From NCBI GenBank assembly GCA_019694355.1, contig JAIBCB010000002.1, positions 248,001 through 312,000 of the forward strand: a stretch of DNA of 64,000 nucleotides, read 5' to 3'. Each line of letters begins with the position of its first letter. Position 1 is the first letter of the stretch. The stretch comes from Pyrinomonadaceae bacterium. GTDB lineage: Bacteria; Acidobacteriota; Blastocatellia; Pyrinomonadales; Pyrinomonadaceae. The position numbers were made by a program, and so were the translations under genes. The notes under the pieces were generated by a model. That model had not been told where the DNA came from, searched no databases, and saw only the letters and a list, made by a program, of their open reading frames with translations. Positions 16,817 through 25,319 of the stretch are shown here, piece by piece.

Positions 16817-18939
16817 ACACTCCCGAAAAGATCCTATCCACGGTTCAGGCTGACAGGTTTGTCGGCCGCGGGCGGGAACTTGCACGCCTGATCGCACACT
16901 CATCTGACGGCGGCATTCTCGACGTTCACGCGGCTCCGGATTCGGGTGCATCGGAGTTATTGAGGCAGGTTTACGATCACTTTTTTAGGACGGCAAGCGA
17001 GACCGTGCCGTTCTATTTCCGGCTTCGTAACGGCGAGTCTGCCGATGAGACCGGCCGCCGATGGGTGCGGGAGTTCATCACTCAGGCGGCGGCGTTCGAC
17101 CGCCGCGTCCCGGAACTTATCGCTGCAAAACCCGAAATTCACGAGCTCATCGGCTTTGTTTCGGAACACCAACGCAGTTGGATCGAAAGCGCCGCCGGCT
17201 TGCTCCGAGGTGATGCTCCGCTCGAAAGCCTGCTCGCTGTGCCGTTTCGCGCAGCGGCGAATGGTGTTCGAAGTTTGATCCTCGTTGACGAGTTCGAGCG
17301 TTCACCCGATGAACTCGCTGATGCGATGCGTCGCGTCTTCGCGGATGATGCGCTCGCGACCGTTTTCTGTTTCGCAAGACGCCATCGGCCAAAGACCTCG
17401 CCGCTTGCGAGGCTGCATCTTGATCGCCTGGCGGCAGAAGATGCGAAGGAGCTTATTGCCGATCACGCCCGCGAGCGGCACGTTTCGCTTAGCGAGGAGG
17501 TCTGTGATCTTGCGGTGCTTCTGCTTGCGTCGCGGCCAGCTCTCTTGAAGGGAATTGTCGATGCCGCCGCCGCGAGAGATGCGTCGCTCTCGGCGTTTTC
17601 GGACTTCTCGAGGATCTACACGGACGAGCTTTTCGGTATCTCGATCGGACGCAAGATCGACCACGAACTCGACCGAATTGCCGGCGACCCGGAGCTTGAA
17701 AAAGAGATCTTCAGGCAGCTTTCTGCGATGCAGGAGAGCGGAAATTCTTTTGAGGTCGAGTGGCAAACGCGGCTCGGTCTTTCGGCGACGGAATGTGACG
17801 AGGTGTTGTCGCAGCTGCACGAAAGAGAGTTCATTTCGCGGGCTGCGGGACGTGTCTATTTCCCGCAGAATGATGAGGTCTTTGCCGATTATGTTCGAGC
17901 GAGAGGTGAACTCGAAACGAGCGGAAAGACGCGTGCCCGCGTCGTCGCCGAAACTCTGACAGCAGATCTTTCCCGCGGCCCGAAGCTGCTCGCAAGGCGT
18001 TATCGACGCGAGGCGACGGTCGGCCTGCGCGAACTTTTGGCAAGTTTTGCGGGACAGTCCGTTGCCTCCGCGAGCATTGATTTTCGGAAGTTCGAGGCTG
18101 AACTAAAAGGCCGTTCCGACGACGAGCAGCTTGCAAAGATCGCCGCCACGCCTGAACGCATCTTGCTCCCGCAGATCTTCTTTTCCGTGAATGCTGCGGA
18201 CGTTTATCCATCGATCGGGCGTGTCGCAGATGTCGAACGCACGGCGATCGGCTTCGGCGTTTCCGATGATGGCGACGAGATAGCGTGGCTCGCGGCCGAG
18301 TTCGATTCAAAGCTCGCGGCATCGCTTGATCTTACGGAATATTGGCTCGACCGCCTCGAAATGGCGGCGCTTGCGAGCGAATTGAAGAACTATCGACTAT
18401 GGCTCGTCACGCGCGAAGGTTTTGACGAGGCGGCCACGCAGGCGATAGCGGAACGCGGCGCGTTCGGGAGTTCGTATCGACAGATCGAGCTGCTGCGGAT
18501 CGAGCTTGGGCTTGCGGATGCGCGGCCGCATCCGTCGCTTGGCCAATTCGAGATCACGATCCCGATGGGCGGCGATACGGAGATCGTCGCGGCGAGTTTT
18601 GCGGAAGATATTGCCGAGCGGCAGGGTTTCTCGCCGCGTGATATCAACCAGATCAAGACCGCACTGGTCGAGGCCTGTATAAACGCGGGCGAACATTCGC
18701 TCTCGCCCGAACGCAAGATCCATCTGACGTTCACTCCGTTCGGCGACCGTCTCGAGATCGTGGTCCGCAACCGCGGGCTTCGGTTAAAGGACAGATTGGC
18801 GATGGGCCGCAGCGAAAAAGACGGGCAGAGACGCGGTTGGGGGCTCGAACTCATGTCGAAACTCGTCGATTCCGTCGAGATACTTCCAACCGACGACGGA
18901 ACCGCCATCCGCATCACTAAACTCCTTTCCCACAGATAA
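16813..18939 (+). CDS. ATPase-like protein with C-terminal anti-sigma-type HATPase domain
   Basis: 708 residues, translationally coupled (4-nt overlap) to the PocR-GGDEF gene. The N-terminal ~280 residues look like an Orc1/AAA-type NTPase: FVGRGRELARL before the P-loop position and a Walker B in LILVDEFERSPDEL. The P-loop itself reads APDSGASELL and lacks the GK[ST] lysine, so ATP hydrolysis there is doubtful. A long helical middle region follows. The last ~130 residues resemble RsbW-like HATPase_c_2 domains: the N-box ALVEACINAGEHS, and GWGLELMSKLVDSVEI as the G2 region. It could be a partner-switching kinase controlling the flanking cyclases; this is inference. Confidence 0.65.
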   Translation: MNTPEKILSTVQADRFVGRGRELARLIAHSSDGGILDVHAAPDSGASELLRQVYDHFFRTASETVPFYFRLRNGESADETGRRWVREFITQAAAFDRRVPELIAAKPEIHELIGFVSEHQRSWIESAAGLLRGDAPLESLLAVPFRAAANGVRSLILVDEFERSPDELADAMRRVFADDALATVFCFARRHRPKTSPLARLHLDRLAAEDAKELIADHARERHVSLSEEVCDLAVLLLASRPALLKGIVDAAAARDASLSAFSDFSRIYTDELFGISIGRKIDHELDRIAGDPELEKEIFRQLSAMQESGNSFEVEWQTRLGLSATECDEVLSQLHEREFISRAAGRVYFPQNDEVFADYVRARGELETSGKTRARVVAETLTADLSRGPKLLARRYRREATVGLRELLASFAGQSVASASIDFRKFEAELKGRSDDEQLAKIAATPERILLPQIFFSVNAADVYPSIGRVADVERTAIGFGVSDDGDEIAWLAAEFDSKLAASLDLTEYWLDRLEMAALASELKNYRLWLVTREGFDEAATQAIAERGAFGSSYRQIELLRIELGLADARPHPSLGQFEITIPMGGDTEIVAASFAEDIAERQGFSPRDINQIKTALVEACINAGEHSLSPERKIHLTFTPFGDRLEIVVRNRGLRLKDRLAMGRSEKDGQRRGWGLELMSKLVDSVEILPTDDGTAIRITKLLSHR

Positions 18940-19053
18940 TTAGGGCCTTTCAGCGACTAAAAAAAAGGCTTTTCAGGTCTCTCAAAATCGAGTATCCTAG
19001 AGGGTGACTTCCCCGCGTGGGCACGGCGACCGTTCTTGCCGTCTGCTCATCCT

Positions 19054-19986
19054 ATGAACGATGCAGAAATAAAACGAAGGGACCTGCGGCCCGCACTTGT
19101 TTTCCTAAGCGGCGAACTTATCGCCGTGCCGATACCGCTTGAGCGTCCTGAGGTCGTGCTTGGCCGGGCTCTCGAAGCTGACGTGCGTGTCAACGACACG
19201 CAGGTTTCGCGTCGGCATGCTGTCGTGCGGGCGGTTCGTTCAGGGGAGACCGGCGAGCTCAAATATATTCTGACCGATCTTGATTCGCGGAACGGCACAT
19301 TCCTCAACGGCAGCCGTATTCGTGAAGGGCGTCTCGCGAATGGCGACAAGATCGCGATCGGCGAGACGATCCTGCGTTTTGACCTGCTGGACGAGATCGA
19401 CCGCGAGTATCAACGCCAGGTTCACAGGCTGATCTCTCACGACGATCTGACGGGTTTGCTTTCGAGCCGATCTTTCTTTTTCGAGCTAAGGCGTGAGGCC
19501 GCACGCGCGAAGGCCGAGGGCCGGTCGTTCTGCGTGCTGATGATGGACGGCGACAATTTCAAATCGGTCAACGACACATACGGGCATATGACCGGCAGCA
19601 AGACGATCGAGGAGATCGGGCTTTGCATTACGGGCATTTTGCGGAGCGGCGATGCCGCGGCACGCTTTGGCGGCGATGAATTTGCCGCATTCCTGCTTGA
19701 CGCCGACATCGCGCAGGCGTTGGTCGGTGCCGAACGCATTCGGGCCGAGATCGAGGCGCATAAATTCAGCGTCATTCGGCCGGGCCTTGAAAAGCACGTG
19801 CATCACATCACGGTCAGCATCGGGATATCGTCCTTTCCGGAAGACTCCGAAGATCCGATCGAGCTTGTCGAGATGGCCGATTCGGCGCTCTACCGCGCAA
19901 AGCGTTCGGGCCGGAACTGCGTGGCAGTCTACCGCGACCTCACTCCGGAAGAGATCAACATCGCCTTGCCTCCGCGTCGGAAATAG
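19054..19986 (+). CDS. FHA-domain diguanylate cyclase
   Basis: 310 residues from the ATG at 19054 (the frame opens at a TTG 18 nt earlier). Residues ~30-105 are a forkhead-associated domain that reads phosphothreonine: GRALEADVRVND, VSRRHAVV, and DSRNGTFLNGSRI. Residues ~125-295 are a GGDEF domain with SHDDLTGLLSSRSFF, MMDGDNFKSVNDTYGH, the active-site RFGGDEFAAFL, and VSIGISSFPED. The product is c-di-GMP, gated by phospho-peptide binding. It follows the HATPase protein on the same strand after a 114-nt gap, so phosphorylation by or near that protein is an attractive but unproven link. Confidence 0.9.
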   Translation: MNDAEIKRRDLRPALVFLSGELIAVPIPLERPEVVLGRALEADVRVNDTQVSRRHAVVRAVRSGETGELKYILTDLDSRNGTFLNGSRIREGRLANGDKIAIGETILRFDLLDEIDREYQRQVHRLISHDDLTGLLSSRSFFFELRREAARAKAEGRSFCVLMMDGDNFKSVNDTYGHMTGSKTIEEIGLCITGILRSGDAAARFGGDEFAAFLLDADIAQALVGAERIRAEIEAHKFSVIRPGLEKHVHHITVSIGISSFPEDSEDPIELVEMADSALYRAKRSGRNCVAVYRDLTPEEINIALPPRRK

Positions 19987-19987
19987 C

Positions 19988-20224
19988 TCACGCTTTTTTG
20001 TTCAACCTTTCAACCCAGGCGAGAAATGAATCCTCGTAGATGAAGTAATTCCGCGTCTTTTCGCGTGGTGCGAATTCGAAAATTCCTTCCTCGCACATTT
20101 CGTAGATCCTTCGACGTGAAAGCGGCGGAGTTACGATCCTGTGCATACGGATGAGCCTTTCGACCTCGGAGATCCGTAACGTCGGCCGCGGGGCGAGATG
20201 TAATATTCGTTGTGTGGTGTTCAT
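19988..20224 (-). CDS. Small helix-turn-helix (excisionase-like) DNA-binding protein
   Basis: 78 residues if started at the ATG at 20224; the frame runs further upstream through a repeat-rich stretch that reads as low-complexity Lys/Thr. The chain has a winged-helix/MerR-like look: LRISEVERLIRMH, then PPLSRRRIYEMCEEGIF as the recognition region, and FIYEDSFLAWVERLNKK at the end. Proteins of this size and pattern are excisionases or phage regulators. It lies convergent to the FHA cyclase (2 nt apart) and beside the phage module at 20555, so a role in that module is plausible. Confidence 0.6.
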   Translation of the reverse strand: MNTTQRILHLAPRPTLRISEVERLIRMHRIVTPPLSRRRIYEMCEEGIFEFAPREKTRNYFIYEDSFLAWVERLNKKA

Positions 20225-20303
20225 GGTCTTCTGTGCTTTATAAAGTCTCGCCCAACAAGTACTTAGCGGCCGGATCGTAACCGGGGCAGGCGGTTGACCT
20301 GCC

Positions 20304-20387
20304 GCTTTTGTTCGTTCTGTCCGTTTTGTCCATTTTGTGCGGTTTGTGTCATTTTGTGCGTTCTGTGACGTTTTGTGCGGTTTGTGC
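20304..20387. repeat. Tandem degenerate 8-10 nt repeats (TTTTGTGCG-type)
   Basis: About nine consecutive units of 8-10 nt, each ending in TTGT or CTGT (for example CGTTTTGTG and GCGGTTTGT). They sit between the small HTH gene and the phage module. The array could be a set of binding sites for the HTH protein or an iteron-like replication element; it could also be a low-complexity expansion. Confidence 0.6.
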
Positions 20388-20554
20388 TTCAAACCGGAAA
20401 CGCAAACGCGGTAATCTCAATTCATCGGTCGGGCGAGACCGGCAATGAAACGAGGCGAATGTAAGCCTTGCGGAAAAGTCGCCCTTGTCAATCGTCCGAC
20501 CGTTAGAGAATATCAAACGAGTATAATTCTATGCAAGACGTGGAGAAGCGAAAT

Positions 20555-21592
20555 ATGTTCAGCGAATTCGAGAAGGAAAAGGCACTTGCGATCGTGCGTA
20601 TCTTCGAGACCGGAAGGCCGAAGGCGCGTTACGACGCGTTGGCAGTGCTCAACGACGGTGCGGGCATCTCATACGGCATCTTTCAGTTCACGCATCGTTC
20701 GGGAGCGCTTGGCGAGGTCGTCAAGAAGTATCTCGAAGCGGGCGGCAATGTCGGCCGCGAAGTTTTTGAGAAGCGTATGGCAAAGCTTGCACGGACGACG
20801 AGGCCGACCATCGAGAAGCTTTCCGTCGATATGGAATTTCGGCGGGCGCTGATCGCTGCGGCAAAGACCGAAGAGATGCGCGAGGCGCAGCGGGCCGTCG
20901 CGAATGAGCGATATGTCGCACCGGCCGAGGCCTTCTGCAAGGTGAATGATTTTGTTACGCCGCTCGCACTTGCCGCGGTGCTCGATGGCCAGGTGCATGG
21001 TTCGTTCAGACGAATCGCACGCCTTGCGCAGGGCGGCACCGAGAAGCCGTGGATCACGGACTATCTACGCCGGCGGGACGCGTGGCTGAGAGGTTTTGCG
21101 AGGCTCAGGCCGACGGCGTATCGAACGGAATTTTTCCTGAGCGAGATCGCGATGAAGAACTGGCAGCTTGAGCTGCCGCTATTGGTCAACGGCTGCGAGC
21201 TTCGCGCCGAGGACATTGAAGAAGATCGAGAGGCCGCGGACTTCCCGCCCGCAAACCTGCCAGAAACCACGCCTGAGGAACCGCAAATTCCCGCCGAGGA
21301 CATTCCCGCAGACGAGCCGCGGCCATCGATGCTCGAGACGGCAGAGGCCGCTTTCGACCGCATCGACGATGTTGTTGCGGGCATCGCGACGCGCACCGAC
21401 AGGGCGAAATCGCTCTGGACGACCGTGGCCGGAACGCTCTGGCAGACGGTCTGGGCCGTGTTCGCTTTTCTCGCGGGCGTGCCTCGCGAGATATGGATCA
21501 TCACGGCGTTGGCGGCCGCGATCCTGACGGCGATGTATCTCTACCGGCAGATCGCGTTGGGCAAACTTCGCGAGAAGAAGGAGGTGAAATGA
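20555..21592 (+). CDS. Phage-type endolysin related to GH46 chitosanases, membrane-tailed
   Basis: 345 residues from the ATG at 20555, which has GGAG 9 nt upstream; the frame opens at an ATG at 20531, but a TATAAT at 20522-20527 sits immediately before it. Residues ~1-205 resemble the chitosanase/GH46-like muramidase domain of phage lysins: EKALAIVRIFETGRP with the catalytic glutamate, then DGAGISYGIFQFTHRSGAL. After an acidic Pro/Glu-rich linker (~235-275), a C-terminal hydrophobic segment (IWIITALAAAILTAMYLY) would insert in the membrane. It is the first gene of a lysis cassette, and its stop overlaps the next start (ATGA). Confidence 0.75.
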   Translation: MFSEFEKEKALAIVRIFETGRPKARYDALAVLNDGAGISYGIFQFTHRSGALGEVVKKYLEAGGNVGREVFEKRMAKLARTTRPTIEKLSVDMEFRRALIAAAKTEEMREAQRAVANERYVAPAEAFCKVNDFVTPLALAAVLDGQVHGSFRRIARLAQGGTEKPWITDYLRRRDAWLRGFARLRPTAYRTEFFLSEIAMKNWQLELPLLVNGCELRAEDIEEDREAADFPPANLPETTPEEPQIPAEDIPADEPRPSMLETAEAAFDRIDDVVAGIATRTDRAKSLWTTVAGTLWQTVWAVFAFLAGVPREIWIITALAAAILTAMYLYRQIALGKLREKKEVK

Positions 21593-21795
21593 TGAACGAC
21601 ACAAAGAACATTCTGCTTGCGTGGACAAGCTCTTTTGCAACTTTTTTGGGGAGCCGCGAAGCGGGCGAAATGCTTTCGGCGATCGTGCTCCCGATAGTTT
21701 TCTTCGCGGTCGGGAAGACTGCGGACATTCTCTTGCAGCTCTATTTTGCGAGGCGTCGCGACCGCGATGCGAGGAACGGAGGCGAAAGGAATTGA
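21589..21795 (+). CDS. Small holin-like membrane protein
   Basis: 68 residues, started at the ATG at 21589 after a near-perfect ribosome site (AAGGAGGTGAA). A hydrophobic stretch (MLSAIVLPIVFFAVGKTADILLQLYF) could form one or two membrane helices, and the tail is strongly charged (RRRDRDARNGGER). Size, charge pattern and position right after an endolysin gene fit a phage holin. No family match is claimed. It is coupled at both ends by stop/start overlaps. Confidence 0.6.
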   Translation: MMNDTKNILLAWTSSFATFLGSREAGEMLSAIVLPIVFFAVGKTADILLQLYFARRRDRDARNGGERN

Positions 21796-22181
21796 CAAGG
21801 AAAGTTTGGGTGATCGCGGGCTGCTCCGTGGGCTTGCTTCTGATGATCGCGATCGTGTCGCTTTGGTCGAACGCAGATGTGAACAAGGCCGAAAGACGTG
21901 AGGAAGCTCAAAAGGCCGCTGCCGAACAAGCAGAGGACGCGGCGGCCGAGATCGAAAAGAAGCAGAACGAGCAGAAGGCAAAGATCGAGTATCTCGAAGG
22001 CGAGATCGAGACGCTTCGCAACGAAGCAAGGAGAAAAGATGAGGAACTTAAAAGGCTTGGTGTTGATGTTCGCGTTGCTCGTGATCGTGTCGAGCGTGCA
22101 AAACGCACACGCACAATCGACGCGGACGCCGACGAACTCTGCCGAAAGCTCGAAAGCCTCGGGCACGGCTGTGAAAAATGA
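21792..22181 (+). CDS. Inner-membrane spanin-like (Rz-type) coiled-coil protein
   Basis: 129 residues from a TTG at 21792 that overlaps the previous stop and follows GGAGGCGAAAGGA. An N-terminal membrane anchor (VWVIAGCSVGLLLMIAIVSLW) is followed by about 85 residues of continuous coiled coil rich in Glu, Lys, Ala and Arg. This is the layout of phage i-spanins. The 3' third overlaps the next gene by 143 nt in another frame, a feature of Rz/Rz1 pairs. Function is inferred from architecture and position only. Confidence 0.6.
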   Translation: MTRKVWVIAGCSVGLLLMIAIVSLWSNADVNKAERREEAQKAAAEQAEDAAAEIEKKQNEQKAKIEYLEGEIETLRNEARRKDEELKRLGVDVRVARDRVERAKRTRTIDADADELCRKLESLGHGCEK

Positions 22182-22521
22182 ACGCGGGCTTGTTGCTGCG
22201 TGTGTCGCTGCGGCGGAAGAGCTTGCGGCCTCGCGTGAGGCGAACGCGGCCTTGGAGAAGGAGAATGCGGCGCTTCTCTCGCGTCTCTCGGACGAGAAAC
22301 GAATGAACGATCTTCTCACCGAGTTGAACGAAACACGCCGCAAGGAAGCTGGTGCACTGCGGCAGACGATCGACGCAAAGAACGAGACGATCGCGGCAAA
22401 AGATGCGGCCTTGAAGGCACAGGACGAACTGATCGCAAAGCTCAAAGGGAAACGTTCGTCGCCGTGGAAACGCATCGGCGACATTCTGATAGGCGTCGGA
22501 GCAGCCGTTCTGCTCAAGTAA
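22039..22521 (+). CDS. Secreted coiled-coil protein overlapping the spanin-like gene
   Basis: 160 residues from the ATG at 22039, with AAGGAGAAAAG just upstream. It has a cleavable signal peptide (MRNLKGLVLMFALLVIVSS..AHAQ), a Ser/Thr-rich stretch, a long coiled coil (residues ~50-135, with heptads such as ANAALEKENAALLSRL) and a hydrophobic C-terminus (ILIGVGAAVLL). No lipobox is seen, so it is not a classical o-spanin lipoprotein; the C-terminal hydrophobic tail may be the membrane contact instead. It starts inside the preceding gene in another frame. Confidence 0.6.
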   Translation: MRNLKGLVLMFALLVIVSSVQNAHAQSTRTPTNSAESSKASGTAVKNERGLVAACVAAAEELAASREANAALEKENAALLSRLSDEKRMNDLLTELNETRRKEAGALRQTIDAKNETIAAKDAALKAQDELIAKLKGKRSSPWKRIGDILIGVGAAVLLK

Positions 22522-22527
22522 CGAAAA

Positions 22528-24033
22528 ATGGCGAAGAGGAAGACAAAGCAAGGCCGCGACGCGAATGGCAAGTTCACTTCAGCAAAGCCTGCGGAACCGG
22601 CCAACGAACTGGAGAAGAATGAGCCGAAGCACGACGCGAAAGGCAAGTTCACTTCAGCAAAGCCTGCGGAACCGGCCATCGATCAAGTCAAAAAACCTGT
22701 CGCGAGAAAGCGCGTGAACAAGGAGTTCGCGGTCTGGCTCAAAGGCAGCGGCCCGACGAAATGGAAATGGGATCTGCCGCATCAGCGATACATCTGCGAA
22801 AAGCTCGACAAGGTCACGAGCGGCGAGACGAAGCGAATGATGGTCTTTATGCCGCCAAGACACGGCAAGAGCGAGCTTGTAACGATCCGATATGCCGCGT
22901 GGCGGATCGCACGCGACCCGAAGCTCAACATCATTCTCGCGAGCTACAACCAGAAGCTCGCCAACAGATTCTCGCGGCGTGTGAGACGGCTTGTCGAACA
23001 ATATGTGCCGATGGCGGACGACCGAAAGGCGGCCGACGAATGGGAGACGATGGCCGGCGGCGGTATGCGTGCGGTCGGTGTTGGCGGCGGCATCACGGGT
23101 TTTGGAGCCGGGCTGGTGATCATCGACGATCCGGTGAAGAACCGTGCCGAGGCCGAGAGCCGCGTGCGTCGCGACAACGCGTCGCTCTGGTTCAACGACG
23201 ACATCTACACGCGTCTCGAACCGGAAGCTCCGATCATTCTCATACAGACACGCTGGCACGAGGACGATCTTGCAGGCCGTTTGATACGCGAGATGGACGA
23301 AGGCGAAACGTGGGATGTCATAAACCTTCCTGCACTCGCCGAGGCGGACGATCCGCTCGGACGCCCACCGGGCGAACCGCTTTGGCCCGAACGTTTTTCG
23401 GCGGCGAGGCTTGCCGCAACCCATCGGCGTCAGGGCAGCTATTCGTTCGAAGCCCTTTATCAGCAGCGGCCGATACCGCGTTCGGGCGGGTTATTCAAAC
23501 GCGAATGGTTCACGCGGATCGTCGAAAGGGCTCCGGCAGGTCTTACGTGGGCACGCGGCTATGACCTTGCGATCTCGCAAGACACGCGTGCGGATTATAC
23601 GGCGAGCTTTCGATGTGCATTCGGGCCGGGCGGGATCCTTTACATCGCGGACGGCTTTCGCCAGCGGCTGACATACACGCAGCAGCGGAAGTTCATTGCC
23701 GAGCGGATCGCTTCCGAACCGAAAACGCTGCACGGCGTCGAGAGTGCGCTTCACGGACAGGCTCTCGTTCAGGACCTGATCGCGTCGGGAGCTTGCCGCG
23801 GAAAACCGCTCAGGTCGGTGCGCGTTACGGAAGACAAATGGACGCGTGCTCACACGTGGGCTCCGATCGCCGAGGTCGGGAGCGTCGTGCTGGTCGAGGG
23901 AAGTTGGATAAAGGAGTTCGTTGATGAGGCGTGTGCGTTTCCCGCGTCGCCGCACGACGATCAGGTCGATGCGGTGAGCCTCGCGGTAAGCATGCTCGCG
24001 GCACGCGACAGAAAATTCTTGAGGACATTTTAG
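22528..24033 (+). CDS. Phage terminase large subunit
   Basis: 501 residues. ATPase part: Walker A in MPPRHGKSELV, Walker B in LVIIDDPVKN, and the coupling segment ILIQTRWHEDDLAGRLI. Nuclease part (RNase H-like): YDLAISQDTRADYTAS with the first aspartate and PHDDQVDAVSLAV with the last ones. It packages phage DNA into the prohead through the portal encoded next. All motor and nuclease motifs look intact. Unusual is the N-terminal extension of about 65 residues built on a tandem duplication (GKFTSAKPAEPA twice). The small terminase subunit is not evident nearby. Confidence 0.9.
   Translation: MAKRKTKQGRDANGKFTSAKPAEPANELEKNEPKHDAKGKFTSAKPAEPAIDQVKKPVARKRVNKEFAVWLKGSGPTKWKWDLPHQRYICEKLDKVTSGETKRMMVFMPPRHGKSELVTIRYAAWRIARDPKLNIILASYNQKLANRFSRRVRRLVEQYVPMADDRKAADEWETMAGGGMRAVGVGGGITGFGAGLVIIDDPVKNRAEAESRVRRDNASLWFNDDIYTRLEPEAPIILIQTRWHEDDLAGRLIREMDEGETWDVINLPALAEADDPLGRPPGEPLWPERFSAARLAATHRRQGSYSFEALYQQRPIPRSGGLFKREWFTRIVERAPAGLTWARGYDLAISQDTRADYTASFRCAFGPGGILYIADGFRQRLTYTQQRKFIAERIASEPKTLHGVESALHGQALVQDLIASGACRGKPLRSVRVTEDKWTRAHTWAPIAEVGSVVLVEGSWIKEFVDEACAFPASPHDDQVDAVSLAVSMLAARDRKFLRTF
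22567..22678 (+). repeat. 37-bp perfect direct repeat in the 5' end of the terminase gene
   Basis: Positions 22567-22603 and 22642-22678 are identical (beginning GGCAAGTTCACTTCAGC), with a 75-bp period, so the frame is kept. It encodes the repeated GKFTSAKPAEPA. It looks like a recent in-frame tandem duplication. Confidence 0.85.
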
Positions 24034-24050
24034 AGAGGAGAGGAGACGAA

Positions 24051-25319
24051 ATGACTAACGACATCGAAAACGCTTTGCAGACGCTGTCCGCGAACGCGGC
24101 TCGCTACGACAAGACCGAGCGATATTACAACGGCGAACACGATCTGAAATTCGCGACGGAGAAATTCCAGACGGCGTTCGGCGACCTTTTCAGGGAGTTC
24201 GCATTGAACCTTTGCCCGGTCGTGTGCGATTCGGTCGCGGACAAGCTCGCGGTCGCGGGCTTCAGCCTGGACAGCGGGCCTGAAGATGCTGCCAAAGCGG
24301 CCGATCTGCTTTGGCGCCGTCGTCGAATGCCGATGCTGAGCGCGGAGGTGCATCGCGAAGCTCTCAGGAACGGCGACGCGTATGTGATCGTCTGGCCGAA
24401 CGCCGAGGGCGAAGCGATATTTCATCCGAATCGGGCCGCGCAGATCGCCGCATTCTACGACGACGAATCTTCCTCCGAGATCACGCTTGCGGCGAAATGC
24501 TGGCGTGCGGACGACGGGCGTGTACGGCTGAATCTTTTCTATCCCGACCGCATCGAGCGTTACATCACGCGACGCGAACAAGAGGCACGCTTTCCGGACG
24601 CGAAAGAGTTCGTCGCATACGGACGCGAGAGCGTTGTTGAAAATCCGTTCGGGAAAGTTCCCGTATTCCATTTTGCGAACAACGCGGGCATCGGGATGGC
24701 CGGACGTTCCGAACTCGACGCCGCGATACCGATACAGGACGGGCTGAACAAATCGGTGCTCGATATGCTCGTCGCGATGGAATTCTCGGCTTATCGGCAG
24801 CGTTGGGCCGCCGGCATCGAGATCGAATACGACACGGAAGGCAAGGCGATCGCACCGTTTCGTTCGGGCGTCGAGCATCTGTGGATCGCGGGCGATCCGA
24901 ACGCAAGATTCGGCGATTTCGAATCGGCAAAACTCGATCAGTTCATCAAGGTGAAGGACAGTTTTCGCATCGACATCGCGTCTGTGACGGGCACGCCGCT
25001 CTTCTATTTTCTGCAGCAGGCGGGAACGCACCCGAGCGGCGAAAGCCTGCGGCAGGCGAGCTCAAGATTTATCGCGAAGGTCAGGATGCGGCAGCTTGCG
25101 TTCGGGCAAGTTTGGGCCGATGCGATGAGCTTTGCGTTGCGGATAGAAGGCGGCGAGGACGCGCGGCTCGTCACGCTTTGGCACGATCCTTCGCCGCTCT
25201 CAGAACGCGAGATCCTCGAAAATCTGCTTCTTAAGAAACAGCTCGGCCTGCCGCAAACACAGCTCGTCGCCGAAGCCGGTTATGGGCAGACCGATGCGGA
25301 CAATGCGGCGCCTTTTTAG
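24051..25319 (+). CDS. Phage portal protein (SPP1 gp6-like)
   Basis: 422 residues from the ATG at 24051, preceded by a strong GAGGAGAGGAGACGAA ribosome site. Portal-type features: an early YDKTERYYNGEHDLKF segment, NLCPVVCDSVADKLAVAGF, the wing-to-stem region with a long helical core, and VTGTPLFYFLQQAGTHPSGESLRQASS, which is typical of the gp6 family. It would form the dodecameric ring through which DNA enters the capsid. The length is within the family range (400-500). It follows the terminase by 17 nt. Confidence 0.85.
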   Translation: MTNDIENALQTLSANAARYDKTERYYNGEHDLKFATEKFQTAFGDLFREFALNLCPVVCDSVADKLAVAGFSLDSGPEDAAKAADLLWRRRRMPMLSAEVHREALRNGDAYVIVWPNAEGEAIFHPNRAAQIAAFYDDESSSEITLAAKCWRADDGRVRLNLFYPDRIERYITRREQEARFPDAKEFVAYGRESVVENPFGKVPVFHFANNAGIGMAGRSELDAAIPIQDGLNKSVLDMLVAMEFSAYRQRWAAGIEIEYDTEGKAIAPFRSGVEHLWIAGDPNARFGDFESAKLDQFIKVKDSFRIDIASVTGTPLFYFLQQAGTHPSGESLRQASSRFIAKVRMRQLAFGQVWADAMSFALRIEGGEDARLVTLWHDPSPLSEREILENLLLKKQLGLPQTQLVAEAGYGQTDADNAAPF

